A stretch of DNA of 64,000 bases from Mucilaginibacter kameinonensis. Lineage in GTDB: Bacteria > Bacteroidota > Bacteroidia > Sphingobacteriales > Sphingobacteriaceae. Both the position numbers and the translations under genes were made by a program. Shown here one piece after another: positions 1-7,871 of this stretch (position 1 is its first letter; each line of letters opens with the position of its first letter). The notes under the pieces were generated by a model, which saw only the letters and a list, made by a program, of their open reading frames with translations, was not told the origin of the DNA and did no database searches. The DNA is taken from contig NZ_RCWZ01000002.1 in assembly GCF_003675385.1 (NCBI RefSeq), forward strand, positions 992,001-1,056,000, written 5' to 3'.

Positions 1-1
1 G

Positions 2-58
2 ATACCGCTTACAGAGGTGCAAACTAATGTGGGTTTGGTACAGAATACTGGGTATTAA
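2..58 (+). CDS. possible 3' end of an upstream gene (partial)
   Basis: The second reading frame is open from the window edge to a TAA at 56-58 and ends in a plausible protein tail (PLTEVQTNVG, then LVQNTGY). Another frame closes at 25-27, so this could be chance. If real, it is the C-terminus of a gene whose body lies outside the window and whose product I cannot name. The following GH43 gene starts about 215 bp later, after a hairpin repeat, so the two are probably not one transcript. Confidence 0.3.
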   Translation: MPLTEVQTNVGLVQNTGY

Positions 59-85
59 TAAAGAGAGCGGAGAGGGTACTTTAAG

Positions 86-191
86 TTCCCCTCTTGAGAG
101 GGGGCGCGTAGGAATGAGCGAAAGCAGGGGTGTGTTATAAGAGCGATGCTTGAAGCAGAAACACACCCCTACACCCCTCTCAAGAGGGGAA
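86..191. repeat. imperfect inverted repeat with C/G-rich palindromic tips
   Basis: The outer arms (86-103 and 174-191) are reverse complements, each centred on a palindrome of the form CCCCTCTTGAGAGGGG. A second inner pair (AGGGGTGTGTT at 126-136 against AACACACCCCT at 160-170) gives a cruciform-like structure of about 106 bp. There is no ORF inside. It lies just upstream of the GH43 gene. Elements of this kind are scattered between genes in Sphingobacteriaceae; that remark is from memory and was not searched. Confidence 0.7.
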
Positions 192-272
192 TCGCACAAT
201 CCCGCGCTTTTCGCGAAGGTTAATATATAAACAAAAAAATCTCTTCTGTAGGAGGAGATATAGAGACGGCTT

Positions 273-1760
273 ATGAAAGCGAAAAATCTATACTTAATAG
301 CAACGCTGGCAACAGTAATATTTTCCTGCTCAAAAAAGGAAACACCAACGCCAACACCCACTAAAACGGATACCACAACTACACCGGTAACAAGCAGTTT
401 TGATATCAACAGCATTAGCGATACTTATGCTGATATCTCCGCTTTTACCTATTATCCTAAATGGACGGTGTACAATGTGCATGACCCTTCCATTAAAAAG
501 TTTGGCGACTATTACTACTGCTATAGTACGGACGTGGCTTTTGGTACCGATGTAAGGTCGGGGCTGCAAATTCGCCGGTCGAAAGATTTGGTGCAGTGGG
601 AATATGTGGGCTGGGTATTTTCATCGTTACCGGCGCAGGGTTCTGCTTATATAACCGGCAAGGGTGGTACACCTTATAACGCGCTATGGGCACCTTATGT
701 GATGAAGGTGGGATCGGAGTACAGGTTGTATTACTCGCTTTCATCGGCGGTGGCGCGTTTAAGTGTTATTGGTATGGCAACGGCATCAGCTCCTGACGGA
801 CCTTGGACTGAGAAGGGTATCGTAGTAACATCTGCCAATGATGCCAGTATCCAAACCAATGCTATCGATCCAACGGTGATTGTTACAACCAGCGGCGAGC
901 AGTATATGTACTACGGCTCGGCCTGGGATGGCATTTATATCCTGAAACTTGACCCTTCAACAGGTCTTGCAGTTTCGCCGGGTGATAAGGGTAAACGCAT
1001 TGCCAACCGGGGCTTTACCGGCGGTAAATACAATGGCAATATTGAAGGTGCCGAGGTGATCTACAACCCTGATCTGAAAAAGTATTTCCTGTTTATCAGT
1101 TATGATTGGCTGCAAACTAAATATAATGTTAGGGTAGGGCGAGCAGATAGTCCGACCGGGCCTTTCTATGATTATAACGGGCACGACGTTAATACCGACG
1201 AAGATCATGGTCCGATGATCCTTGCACCATATCAGTTCACCAATCAAAGCGGATGGCAGGGTACAGGGCATTGCGCGGTATTTGATAACGGCAGCGGACA
1301 GTATTTTATGGCACACCAGGGCAGGCCGGGTATTAACTCTTACTTTATGGACCTGCATGTTCGTAAAATATCATGGACACCTGATGGCTGGCCGATAGTA
1401 TCGCCGGAGCGGTATGCCAACGTGGCCCAAACGGCGATAGCCTCTACGGATGTCCCGGGAACCTATGAAAAAATAACACTGAATTATCATGTTGTTCCGG
1501 GATACGGTACCGAGCAAACCAATCCGGATTTCCAGGTTTCAACAACCTTTAAGCTGGATGCCGCGGGCACAATTGATGGTAACGCTGCCGATAAATGGAC
1601 ATTTACAAGCCCATGGCTTGAACTTAAATACAGCAGCGGCGACACCTACAAACTGAAAGTTGAGCGTGAGCGCGATTGGGAAAATAAAATAACATCAACC
1701 CTGATATTTACCGGGTTAGACAATCATGGCACTGCCATTTGGGGAAAGAGAAAACAATAG
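273..1760 (+). CDS. GH43 family arabinanase/arabinosidase-like lipoprotein
   Basis: This 495-residue predicted surface or periplasmic glycoside hydrolase would act on alpha-1,5-arabinan or a related arabinoside or xyloside. The N-terminus is a lipoprotein signal (IFSCSKK, Cys at about residue 19) followed by a Thr/Pro linker. A five-bladed GH43 propeller is indicated by VHDPSIKKFG (base Asp71), NAIDPTVIV (pKa-modulating Asp199) and NIEGAEVIY (acid Glu258 by position). The last ~110 residues form a beta-rich extension like the C-terminal module of Bacteroidota arabinanases. The family call is firm from the Asp/Asp/Glu spacing; the exact substrate is inference. The start is the only in-frame ATG before the signal peptide. 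It appears monocistronic, bounded upstream by a repeat and downstream by a hairpin terminator, and is not near other arabinan genes in this window. Confidence 0.85.
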   Translation: MKAKNLYLIATLATVIFSCSKKETPTPTPTKTDTTTTPVTSSFDINSISDTYADISAFTYYPKWTVYNVHDPSIKKFGDYYYCYSTDVAFGTDVRSGLQIRRSKDLVQWEYVGWVFSSLPAQGSAYITGKGGTPYNALWAPYVMKVGSEYRLYYSLSSAVARLSVIGMATASAPDGPWTEKGIVVTSANDASIQTNAIDPTVIVTTSGEQYMYYGSAWDGIYILKLDPSTGLAVSPGDKGKRIANRGFTGGKYNGNIEGAEVIYNPDLKKYFLFISYDWLQTKYNVRVGRADSPTGPFYDYNGHDVNTDEDHGPMILAPYQFTNQSGWQGTGHCAVFDNGSGQYFMAHQGRPGINSYFMDLHVRKISWTPDGWPIVSPERYANVAQTAIASTDVPGTYEKITLNYHVVPGYGTEQTNPDFQVSTTFKLDAAGTIDGNAADKWTFTSPWLELKYSSGDTYKLKVERERDWENKITSTLIFTGLDNHGTAIWGKRKQ

Positions 1761-1781
1761 GTTTGTTTTATATAGGTTGGT

Positions 1782-1813
1782 AGCCCTTCGGTTTAATTAC
1801 CGGGGGGCTTTTT
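1782..1813 (+). terminator. intrinsic terminator after GH43 gene
   Basis: A stem AGCCC..CGGT pairs with ACCG..GGGCT around a TTAATT loop and runs into a T tract. It sits 20 bp after the GH43 stop, between two convergent genes, so it could serve the plus strand and perhaps both. Confidence 0.75.
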
Positions 1814-1822
1814 GTTACCCTT

Positions 1823-2917
1823 TTATTTCAAAAGCTTAGTCAGTTTTTCTGTAAGCTGTTCAGGGTAAATGTTATCTGCGATGATTTTTCCTTGTCTATC
1901 TATCAGGAAATTGTGGGGTATTGCATTGATGTTATACATTATCGCAACCTCATTTTGCTGACCTTTTAAATCAGATAGCTGAGGCCAGGTTAGTTTATCG
2001 TCTTTAATGGTTTTTAGCCAGGTTTGCCTGTTAACATCATTTGAAATGCTAACGATCTCAAAATCTTTGCCCTTAAATTTGTCATAAAGCGATACTAATT
2101 GAGGGTTCATGGTGCGGCATGGCCCGCACCATGATGATGAAAATTCCAATAAAACGTATTTGCCTTTAAAAGCGGATAAACGCATAGGTTTTCCGTATTG
2201 GTTGGTCTGTTCAAAATCGGGTGCCACTTGTCCGATTTGAATTTGGTTGTACCTTCTATTCAATTGCTTTACCAGATGTCCGTATTTCGAATTTTGAAGA
2301 TCCAGGTCAAACTTTCTTAGCAACCCATCGGCCTCAGCAGGGGTAAATGTTTTATCGATTTTACTATAGTAAAGCAGAATAATGCCAGCATATGAATGCA
2401 GGTTTGCTTGGATATAGGCCGACATTGTTTTTTTCTTTAACAACGCGATACTATCCAGTTGGATTTTAATGCTATCAGGATTACGGCGGACGCTGCTGAT
2501 AACTATTTCCTCACGCTTGTCTTCAATAGGTCGTACTATTTTACTAAACCGGATGAGGCTGTCCATCAAAGGGGAGCCGGATATCTTGATGTTGTCTTTA
2601 TACGCGTTGTCGCCGCTAATGCTGATATTGTAAACATCAGAAAAAAAGCTAATTAAAAAATCGTCCGAATTACCGCCAGAATCTTTCATTCGGCCTATTA
2701 CCAACGGTTCGGGTTCGCCGGTGTATTTAAAATGAAGGCGACCATTTTGGGCTACGCATGAATCAAATCCAACAGCACTGGGGCCATTTAAAAAATATTT
2801 ATCGCCATCTTTTAAGCCTTTAATATTGGCATTGATAGTGATTGTATAAGATTTTTTGCTTTGGGCATTTAAATTAAGTGTAATAAACAGGCTGAGCAAT
2901 AACAGGCAGGTTTTCAT
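1823..2917 (-). CDS. TlpA-like thioredoxin-fold oxidoreductase with DUF4369-type N-terminus
   Basis: The 364-residue exported thiol oxidoreductase begins with a Sec signal peptide ending NLNAQS. Residues ~25-220 resemble the DUF4369 beta domain that precedes many Bacteroidota thioredoxins, including a helical stretch at ~130-215. Residues ~228-364 are the AhpC/TSA-Redoxin fold. The active site is WCGPC, with Cys264 and Cys267 inside SSSWCGPCRTMNP, and the cis-Pro region is NINAIPHNFLID. In this family such proteins reduce disulfides or act in cytochrome and surface-protein maturation; the partner here is unknown. It is convergent with the GH43 gene and has its own promoter region to the right (2918-3130), in which I see no exact TAnnTTTG box. 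Confidence 0.9.
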   Translation of the reverse strand: MKTCLLLLSLFITLNLNAQSKKSYTITINANIKGLKDGDKYFLNGPSAVGFDSCVAQNGRLHFKYTGEPEPLVIGRMKDSGGNSDDFLISFFSDVYNISISGDNAYKDNIKISGSPLMDSLIRFSKIVRPIEDKREEIVISSVRRNPDSIKIQLDSIALLKKKTMSAYIQANLHSYAGIILLYYSKIDKTFTPAEADGLLRKFDLDLQNSKYGHLVKQLNRRYNQIQIGQVAPDFEQTNQYGKPMRLSAFKGKYVLLEFSSSWCGPCRTMNPQLVSLYDKFKGKDFEIVSISNDVNRQTWLKTIKDDKLTWPQLSDLKGQQNEVAIMYNINAIPHNFLIDRQGKIIADNIYPEQLTEKLTKLLK

Positions 2918-3130
2918 AATTCAGGTTTAGGTAAAATATAATTAGCTAACTACTAAATTAACGTTATGCTTTAGCCAAACAATGGACATGATAATTAAAT
3001 AGATGGATTATATGCTTAAGTGTTTATAGGTGTAGTTAAATCAGGACCCAAATCTTAGTTTTTTTAAATAATCCATTGTTTTTCTGTTACTTATTCGTAT
3101 CTTGAAAATACCAAATTAACCTGAGTATTT

Positions 3131-3565
3131 ATGAAAAGTGTAAAGCATATCCTGGCTCGCAAGGGGAGCAATGTTACTGCCGTACCTGCCGAAACTACTG
3201 TGTTTAATGTGTTGAAATTGATGGCCGATAAAAATATCGGTTCGGTAGTAGTAACTGAAAATGGTAAATATATGGGCTTGATGACCGAGAGGGACTATTC
3301 CCGTAAAATTATCCTGATGGGCAAGCACTCTGACGAAACCACAGCCGGCGAGATCATAAGTACCAATTTTCCAAGAATCACTCCCGAGTCATCTGTTGAT
3401 GAATGTATGCTGATCATGAGCGAAAACAATATCAGGTATTTACCGGTGTTTGATGTTGCCGATAACTTGTGTGGCATTGTTTCTATGAGCGATGTGGTAT
3501 ATGAAACCATTCATTCACAAAGGGAAACCATTGAGCAATTGCACAGCTATATTCAATCAACGTAA
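3131..3565 (+). CDS. CBS domain-pair protein
   Basis: A 144-residue soluble protein made almost entirely of two CBS motifs, at about residues 7-65 and 73-130. Typical signatures are VVVTENGKYMGLMTERDYSRK and YLPVFDVADNLCGIVSMSDV (each split by the CBS fold). CBS pairs bind adenosyl ligands (AMP, ATP, SAM) and regulate a partner protein; a free-standing pair has no predictable target. The ATG at 3131 gives the usual MKSVKHIL start of this Bacteroidota family. It is followed after 6 bp by the convergent end of a PD40 gene, with no room for a separate terminator. Confidence 0.9.
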   Translation: MKSVKHILARKGSNVTAVPAETTVFNVLKLMADKNIGSVVVTENGKYMGLMTERDYSRKIILMGKHSDETTAGEIISTNFPRITPESSVDECMLIMSENNIRYLPVFDVADNLCGIVSMSDVVYETIHSQRETIEQLHSYIQST

Positions 3566-3571
3566 ACTATT

Positions 3572-4543
3572 TTACCAGGCCTCGTTAAACTTCACCCAAT
3601 AAATGTCATCCCAGCCGTTACCGGGACTGTTAAGCAGCGCTCGTAATTGTTGGTAGGTTTTGGTTTCGCCGTTATTTAGCTGATTGTTGATACGATTGCT
3701 GGTGAAGATCAGGTGTTTTTTATCGGCGGTTACATAAGGGCAATAATCAAGCGCTGTGCTGTTGATAGGAGCAGGCAGATGTTTGGCAGGTAGCCAGTTG
3801 CCGGATTTATCTTTATGGCTTATGTAAAGATCGCCATGCCCCAGGTCATCGGCCCGGCCATAGCAGCTAAATATGATAAACTGTTCGTTGGGGGCAATGA
3901 AGGCGTTAAACTCATCGTATTTGGTATTCACATCTTCGGGCAGGCTTTCGGGTTTGGTGTAGCCTGTTGTGGTAGGTTTGCAAACTACAATGTCCTCGCT
4001 GCCTTTGCCGTAATCGGCTTCTACCGTAAAATACAGATTGCCATTTTTAGCTACGCTTGGGTAGTATTCGCTTTTAGCGGAATTTACCTGCGGACCGAGA
4101 TTTTCCAGTTGGCTCCAATCCCCGCTTTTACCGCGTTTAACCCGCCAAATGTCAAAGTCTTTTTTTGCTACAGAATCATTCTCATTCAGAGGCCTGTCTG
4201 ACGAGAAATAAATGGTTTGTCCATCCGGTGAAAAGCTTGCCTCCAAATCACGGTAACGGCCGGAGAACGGCGCGACTTCGGGCTTACCCCATTTGCCGTT
4301 TTTCTTTTTGATATGTAAAATAGTACTGGTGATAAAACGTGGTTGCTGCAGGGTGAAAAATATTTCATCGCCCTGTAGTGAGATGGTGAAATCGCGGTTA
4401 CTCAGCCCATCGGTAAGGATTCCTTGAGCAAACAGATGTGGCGTATCGGCCGGAAGAGTTGCGTCGGGATAGCTTAGCTGTGCAAATCCACTACAGGCAA
4501 TCAGCATAAAAATACAAAGCGAAATTAACTTGCTATACACCAT
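3572..4543 (-). CDS. PD40 (TolB-like) beta-propeller exported protein
   Basis: The preferred start is the ATG at 4543; an in-frame TTG lies three codons upstream. The product is 323 residues with a signal sequence MVYSKLISLCIFM. LIAC could act as a lipobox and GFAQ as a signal peptidase I site, so the anchoring mode is uncertain. The body has at least four PD40/WD40-like blades with the motif SFSPDGQTIYFSSDR and its variants (PSVAKNGNLYFTVE, FIAPNEQFIIFS, PYVTADKKHLIFTSN). This is a TolB-type propeller, usually a scaffold or sensor of periplasmic ligands; no enzyme residues are recognised. It sits between the convergent CBS gene and a divergent DUF885 gene. Confidence 0.85.
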   Translation of the reverse strand: MVYSKLISLCIFMLIACSGFAQLSYPDATLPADTPHLFAQGILTDGLSNRDFTISLQGDEIFFTLQQPRFITSTILHIKKKNGKWGKPEVAPFSGRYRDLEASFSPDGQTIYFSSDRPLNENDSVAKKDFDIWRVKRGKSGDWSQLENLGPQVNSAKSEYYPSVAKNGNLYFTVEADYGKGSEDIVVCKPTTTGYTKPESLPEDVNTKYDEFNAFIAPNEQFIIFSCYGRADDLGHGDLYISHKDKSGNWLPAKHLPAPINSTALDYCPYVTADKKHLIFTSNRINNQLNNGETKTYQQLRALLNSPGNGWDDIYWVKFNEAW

Positions 4544-4659
4544 GATTATCAAATTTATACGGTAAGGATTACAGGCTTATCACCCCAACAGGGGGATATT
4601 GGGCTTTGCTGAATTAAAATACGGTTTATTAATTATGTTTGTTTATCCAATCCGTTTTT

Positions 4660-5955
4660 ATGAAGGTTTTTATTGTAGCTGTTAGTGCATTTGTGCTGTC
4701 GGTATTCCCGGTCAAAAAACAACAAACATTTGATGACTTTAGCAAAGATTTTGTAACGGGCTACAACAATTTGCATCTGCCGCAATTAGAGCTAAGCTAT
4801 GTAAATGGTTTAGAGCATATCGGTACCGCTGCCGATGTTCAAAAGCAATTGGACTTTTTTACAAAAGTCAAGACCGGTCTGTCGGCTTTTATGGCAGATC
4901 ATTTAAATGAATCGGAAAAGGTAGATTATCAGCTGATCAGTTATGAAACCGGCCTTAACCTGGAACGCATTGCCCTTGAACAGGATTGGTTAAAAAACAA
5001 ACCGGCAACTGTTCCAACCAACGGTATTATAAATATCCCTAACGGCAAAGCCTGGTATGCTTATCTGCTTAAACGTTGGACAAGCGCCAACGCTACTCCT
5101 GATGAAATCTACCAATTTGGTTTGACCGAAGTAAGTCGCGTTCAAAAACATATCGAAGCTATCCGGCTGCAGACTGGTTTAAACGAAGACGACTTTTATA
5201 AACACCTCAACGATCCTTCCTTTTTTATCAGCGATCCGAAAGTAGTACAACAATCGTTCGAAAGCACTAAGACTATCATTTACGCTAACCTGCCGAAGCT
5301 GTTTGATAACACCAATATCGCACCGCTAAAAATTGTAAAAGGCGAAAGCCGGCAATTAGCTCAAACCCCCGGCTACTACGATAGCAATGTATTTTACTAT
5401 AACCTTTTTGACAAGCCTTACAATAAACGCCAGGTCGACTGGCTATTTATTCACGAGGGTGTTCCCGGACATCATTATCAGGCCAGTACCGAGGCACAAA
5501 CCAAAACATCGGCTGTGCAGCAGCTGTTTTATTACATGGGTTTTGCCGAAGGCTGGGGCGCTTATACCGAGGAATTGGGCAAGCAATTGGGTGTATACAA
5601 AACGCCTTATGATGAGTTGGGCAAATGGGAGTGGGATATTGTGCGTTCGGTTAGGGTACCACTGGATGTAGCGCTGAATTATTACGGATGGACGGACGAG
5701 CAGGCACTTGCCTTCTGGAAAAAGAACATCCGCGGACAGGATGATATAGCCATGCGCGAAATTGCCCGGATCCGTCGTTGGCCGGCACAGGTTGTTACCT
5801 ACAAATACGGCGCATTGCAAATACTGCACTGGAAACAGGAGTTACAGCAAAAGCAAGGCTCCAAATTTAATATCCGCGATTTCCATTCACGCGTGCTTGA
5901 CCATGGCTCGCTACCATTGTTTATGGTGAAGGAAAACGTGTTTAAGAAAGGTTAA
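4660..5955 (+). CDS. DUF885 family exported metallopeptidase-like protein
   Basis: From the ATG at 4660 the product is 431 residues. An in-frame TTG seven codons upstream is less likely, because the signal peptide MKVFIVAVSAFVLSVFPVKK begins at the ATG. The family motif HEGVPGHHYQ starts at His265 and resembles an inverted or expanded zinc-binding HExxH region. Further family blocks are FAEGWGAYTEELG and ARIRRWPAQVVTYKYG near the C-terminus. DUF885 proteins are predicted zinc peptidases; some act on oligopeptides, but the substrate here is unknown. At ~430 residues it is shorter than many 580-residue relatives, which carry a longer N-terminal helical part. It appears to be transcribed alone. 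Confidence 0.85.
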   Translation: MKVFIVAVSAFVLSVFPVKKQQTFDDFSKDFVTGYNNLHLPQLELSYVNGLEHIGTAADVQKQLDFFTKVKTGLSAFMADHLNESEKVDYQLISYETGLNLERIALEQDWLKNKPATVPTNGIINIPNGKAWYAYLLKRWTSANATPDEIYQFGLTEVSRVQKHIEAIRLQTGLNEDDFYKHLNDPSFFISDPKVVQQSFESTKTIIYANLPKLFDNTNIAPLKIVKGESRQLAQTPGYYDSNVFYYNLFDKPYNKRQVDWLFIHEGVPGHHYQASTEAQTKTSAVQQLFYYMGFAEGWGAYTEELGKQLGVYKTPYDELGKWEWDIVRSVRVPLDVALNYYGWTDEQALAFWKKNIRGQDDIAMREIARIRRWPAQVVTYKYGALQILHWKQELQQKQGSKFNIRDFHSRVLDHGSLPLFMVKENVFKKG

Positions 5956-5991
5956 AATCCTTTCCTTAGGCAAATCACGCCGTTTGAAAAA

Positions 5992-6058
5992 ACACCAGAG
6001 GTGCTAAAGGTTTGTAGCAGATTAGATTATAACAGATTTTGGCGTGCCTTAGGTACGC
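5992..6058. repeat. two-hairpin intergenic repeat
   Basis: The first hairpin is CACC-AGA-GGTG (from 5993). The second is GCGTGCC-TTA-GGTACGC (6042-6058), with one G-T wobble. They are separated by AT-rich DNA between the convergent DUF885 and acetyltransferase genes. The layout suggests a scattered repeat that may also stop transcription. Confidence 0.5.
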
Positions 6059-6083
6059 AACTTCTGCGCTTTTTTACGTTAAC

Positions 6084-6710
6084 CTAAAATCCTTTATTTA
6101 ACAGCTCCTGGTAATAATCAATATACTGGCCAACGTGAATCCCATCAACTAATGCATGATTTACATGGATGGATACAGGCATTGTGCGTTTGCCATGATG
6201 TTCGGTCATTTTACCAAATGAAATTTTAGGGCAGCTATCCACAAACGCGAACATCCGCGCATGAGATAGCGAAGTGAAGTCGATCCACGGCAGCGAAGAA
6301 TAACGGATCACGTTATTTAAAGCTTTGCGCTCAAGCAGGTTATTGCTTTGCACCCGCTCAATTTCTGTGTTGGCCTCGCGGGTAAAATCTTCAAATAATG
6401 GGTGAAACGACCACTCGCCAAAACCAAACGTGCCATTAGCTCTCGGAACGGTTGAACTGGCATCAATCCGGTCATAAATGAAAACTTCGTCGTTTTCCAT
6501 GCGGTATTTGAACGGCTCAATAATTTGTGAGGCGGCTAACGACTGATACATGGTATAAAGGAAAAACGAGATCCCGTTGTCCTTAACAAACTTATAGGCG
6601 GCGGTTACGTCAATGTCTACATTCACGCCGTAATAGGGTTCCTCAAACTGTTTAAAAAAGTTGTAATGCTCTTTTCTGATCCAGTTTTCAATATCTACTT
6701 GTTGTTTCAT
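6084..6710 (-). CDS. chloramphenicol acetyltransferase (CAT-A) family protein
   Basis: The 208-residue cytosolic acetyl-CoA-dependent O-acetyltransferase has the length of classic trimeric CAT (about 210-220). Family marks are the N-terminal WIRKEHYNFF block, FFLYTMYQSLAAS, FGFGEWSFHPLF, and the C-terminal catalytic block VNHALVDGIHVG with catalytic His185 and structural Asp189. In classic CAT this block is HHxxxDG; here the first, non-catalytic His is Asn. Such chromosomal CAT-like proteins do not always acetylate chloramphenicol, so resistance is possible but unproven. It is divergent from the PEP mutase-family gene. Confidence 0.85.
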   Translation of the reverse strand: MKQQVDIENWIRKEHYNFFKQFEEPYYGVNVDIDVTAAYKFVKDNGISFFLYTMYQSLAASQIIEPFKYRMENDEVFIYDRIDASSTVPRANGTFGFGEWSFHPLFEDFTREANTEIERVQSNNLLERKALNNVIRYSSLPWIDFTSLSHARMFAFVDSCPKISFGKMTEHHGKRTMPVSIHVNHALVDGIHVGQYIDYYQELLNKGF

Positions 6711-6764
6711 AACTATTGCTGCTGCAATATTAAGGATATTAATAGTATTAAGTTGTAAGTTAGA

Positions 6765-6815
6765 AGTACTAAGTCTTAAGCTGGAAATTTGCTTTTTGAC
6801 TTAAGACTTATGACT
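6765..6815. repeat. AT-rich inverted repeat in divergent promoter region
   Basis: The arm at 6765-6780 (containing TAAGTCTTAAG) matches the reverse complement of 6800-6815 at about 14 of 16 positions, with a 19-bp spacer. It lies between the divergent CAT-like and PEP mutase-family genes, so it could be a scattered repeat or an operator. Confidence 0.5.
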
Positions 6816-6863
6816 ACCGACTGTTTTTTAACTTAACTTCGATAAATACTAATCTGCCTGAAA

Positions 6864-7706
6864 ATGTCATCTGCAATAAATACCCCCCAATATCAAAAAG
6901 CTGAAATTTTTAAAGCGTTGCATGAACGCGATGGTTTGTTCGTTATCCCTAACCCATGGGATGCAGGTTCGGCCAAAATTTTAACAGGGTTAGGCTTTGA
7001 GGCTTTTACTACTACAAGCGCTGGGTTGGCTTACGCGCTTGGCCGCCCGGATGGGCATGCTATGATCAGTCGCGAGGAAACCCTTGATAATGCACTGGCT
7101 ATTATCAACGCCACTCACTTGCCTGTGGCCGCCGACCTGGAGAATGGTTTTGGCGATACTCCGGAAACCTGCGCCGAAACAATTTTAGCCGCGGCCGGTG
7201 TAGGGTTGGTTGGCGGTTCGATAGAGGATGCAACCGGTAAAGACCAGGACCCCATATATAATTTTGAGCTTTCGGTTGCCCGTGTAAAGGCTGCTGTCGA
7301 AGCGGCTCGAAGCCTGCCTTTTCACTTCATGTTAACCGCCAGGGCCGAAAATATGATCCACGGGAAAATTGATCTCCAAGATACCATCAAACGCCTTGTG
7401 GCTTATGCCGATGCCGGGGCTGATGTGCTTTTTGCGCCGGGACTTAAAACAAGGGAGCAAATAAGCCAGGTGGTAAAGGCTGTTGCACCCAAACCTGTAA
7501 ATATTGTACTTGGTGCTGCCGGGTTTGATATCAGCTTTGATGAACTTGCCGATCTGGGCGTAAAAAGGGTAAGCCTTGGTTCGGCATTGGCAAGGGCAGC
7601 TTTGGGCGCATTTCAGCGGGCTGCTATTGAATTAAGCAATGGAGGCTATAGTTTTGTGAATGATGCGGTACCTTATTTGGAATTAAATAAAATTTTTGGA
7701 AAATAA
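6864..7706 (+). CDS. isocitrate lyase/PEP mutase superfamily protein
   Basis: The 280-residue cytosolic TIM-barrel enzyme has the superfamily core: NPWDAGSAKIL (~residue 30), the metal-binding AADLENGFGD (~92-101), SIEDATG (~118), and the barrel-end LGSALARAALGAF. Superfamily members cleave or form C-C or P-C bonds in small 2-oxo or 2-hydroxy acids (methylisocitrate lyase, oxaloacetate hydrolase, phosphonopyruvate hydrolase). The loop sequence does not carry the KKCGH signature of true isocitrate lyase, so the precise reaction is not assigned. It is likely monocistronic and sits before fabF with its own intergenic region. Confidence 0.8.
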   Translation: MSSAINTPQYQKAEIFKALHERDGLFVIPNPWDAGSAKILTGLGFEAFTTTSAGLAYALGRPDGHAMISREETLDNALAIINATHLPVAADLENGFGDTPETCAETILAAAGVGLVGGSIEDATGKDQDPIYNFELSVARVKAAVEAARSLPFHFMLTARAENMIHGKIDLQDTIKRLVAYADAGADVLFAPGLKTREQISQVVKAVAPKPVNIVLGAAGFDISFDELADLGVKRVSLGSALARAALGAFQRAAIELSNGGYSFVNDAVPYLELNKIFGK

Positions 7707-7811
7707 TTCCATCTCTTTTCTTGCCTAAATCAGGTTGGTTTTTGAACTGTTTTAGCTTTTGGTCATGCCATAACCCGGTAATTTTCAGCGTTTAAAACCT
7801 GTTAGTATTGA

Positions 7812-7849
7812 TTTGTCAAAATACCATTTGGTATATTGTTATATCTTTG
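7812..7849 (+). promoter_or_regulatory. candidate Bacteroidota promoter for fabF
   Basis: The -7 element TATCTTTG at 7842-7849 matches the TAnnTTTG consensus exactly and lies 22 bp before the fabF ATG. A TTTG at 7812-7815 is the best -33 candidate, but the spacing of 26 bp is longer than usual (about 19-21), so only the -7 box is well supported. Confidence 0.4.
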
Positions 7850-7871
7850 CGCCGATTTTAATAAAACCATC

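Noticed and set aside
273..1760. GH43 gene as part of an arabinan utilisation locus
   Set aside because: No SusCD, transporter or second arabinan enzyme lies near it in the window, and the upstream side is cut off, so the claim cannot be supported.
4635..4685. ATG at 4635 just upstream of the DUF885 gene as its start or as a leader peptide
   Set aside because: It is in another frame and stops after 16 codons; no sequence sign of a regulatory leader.
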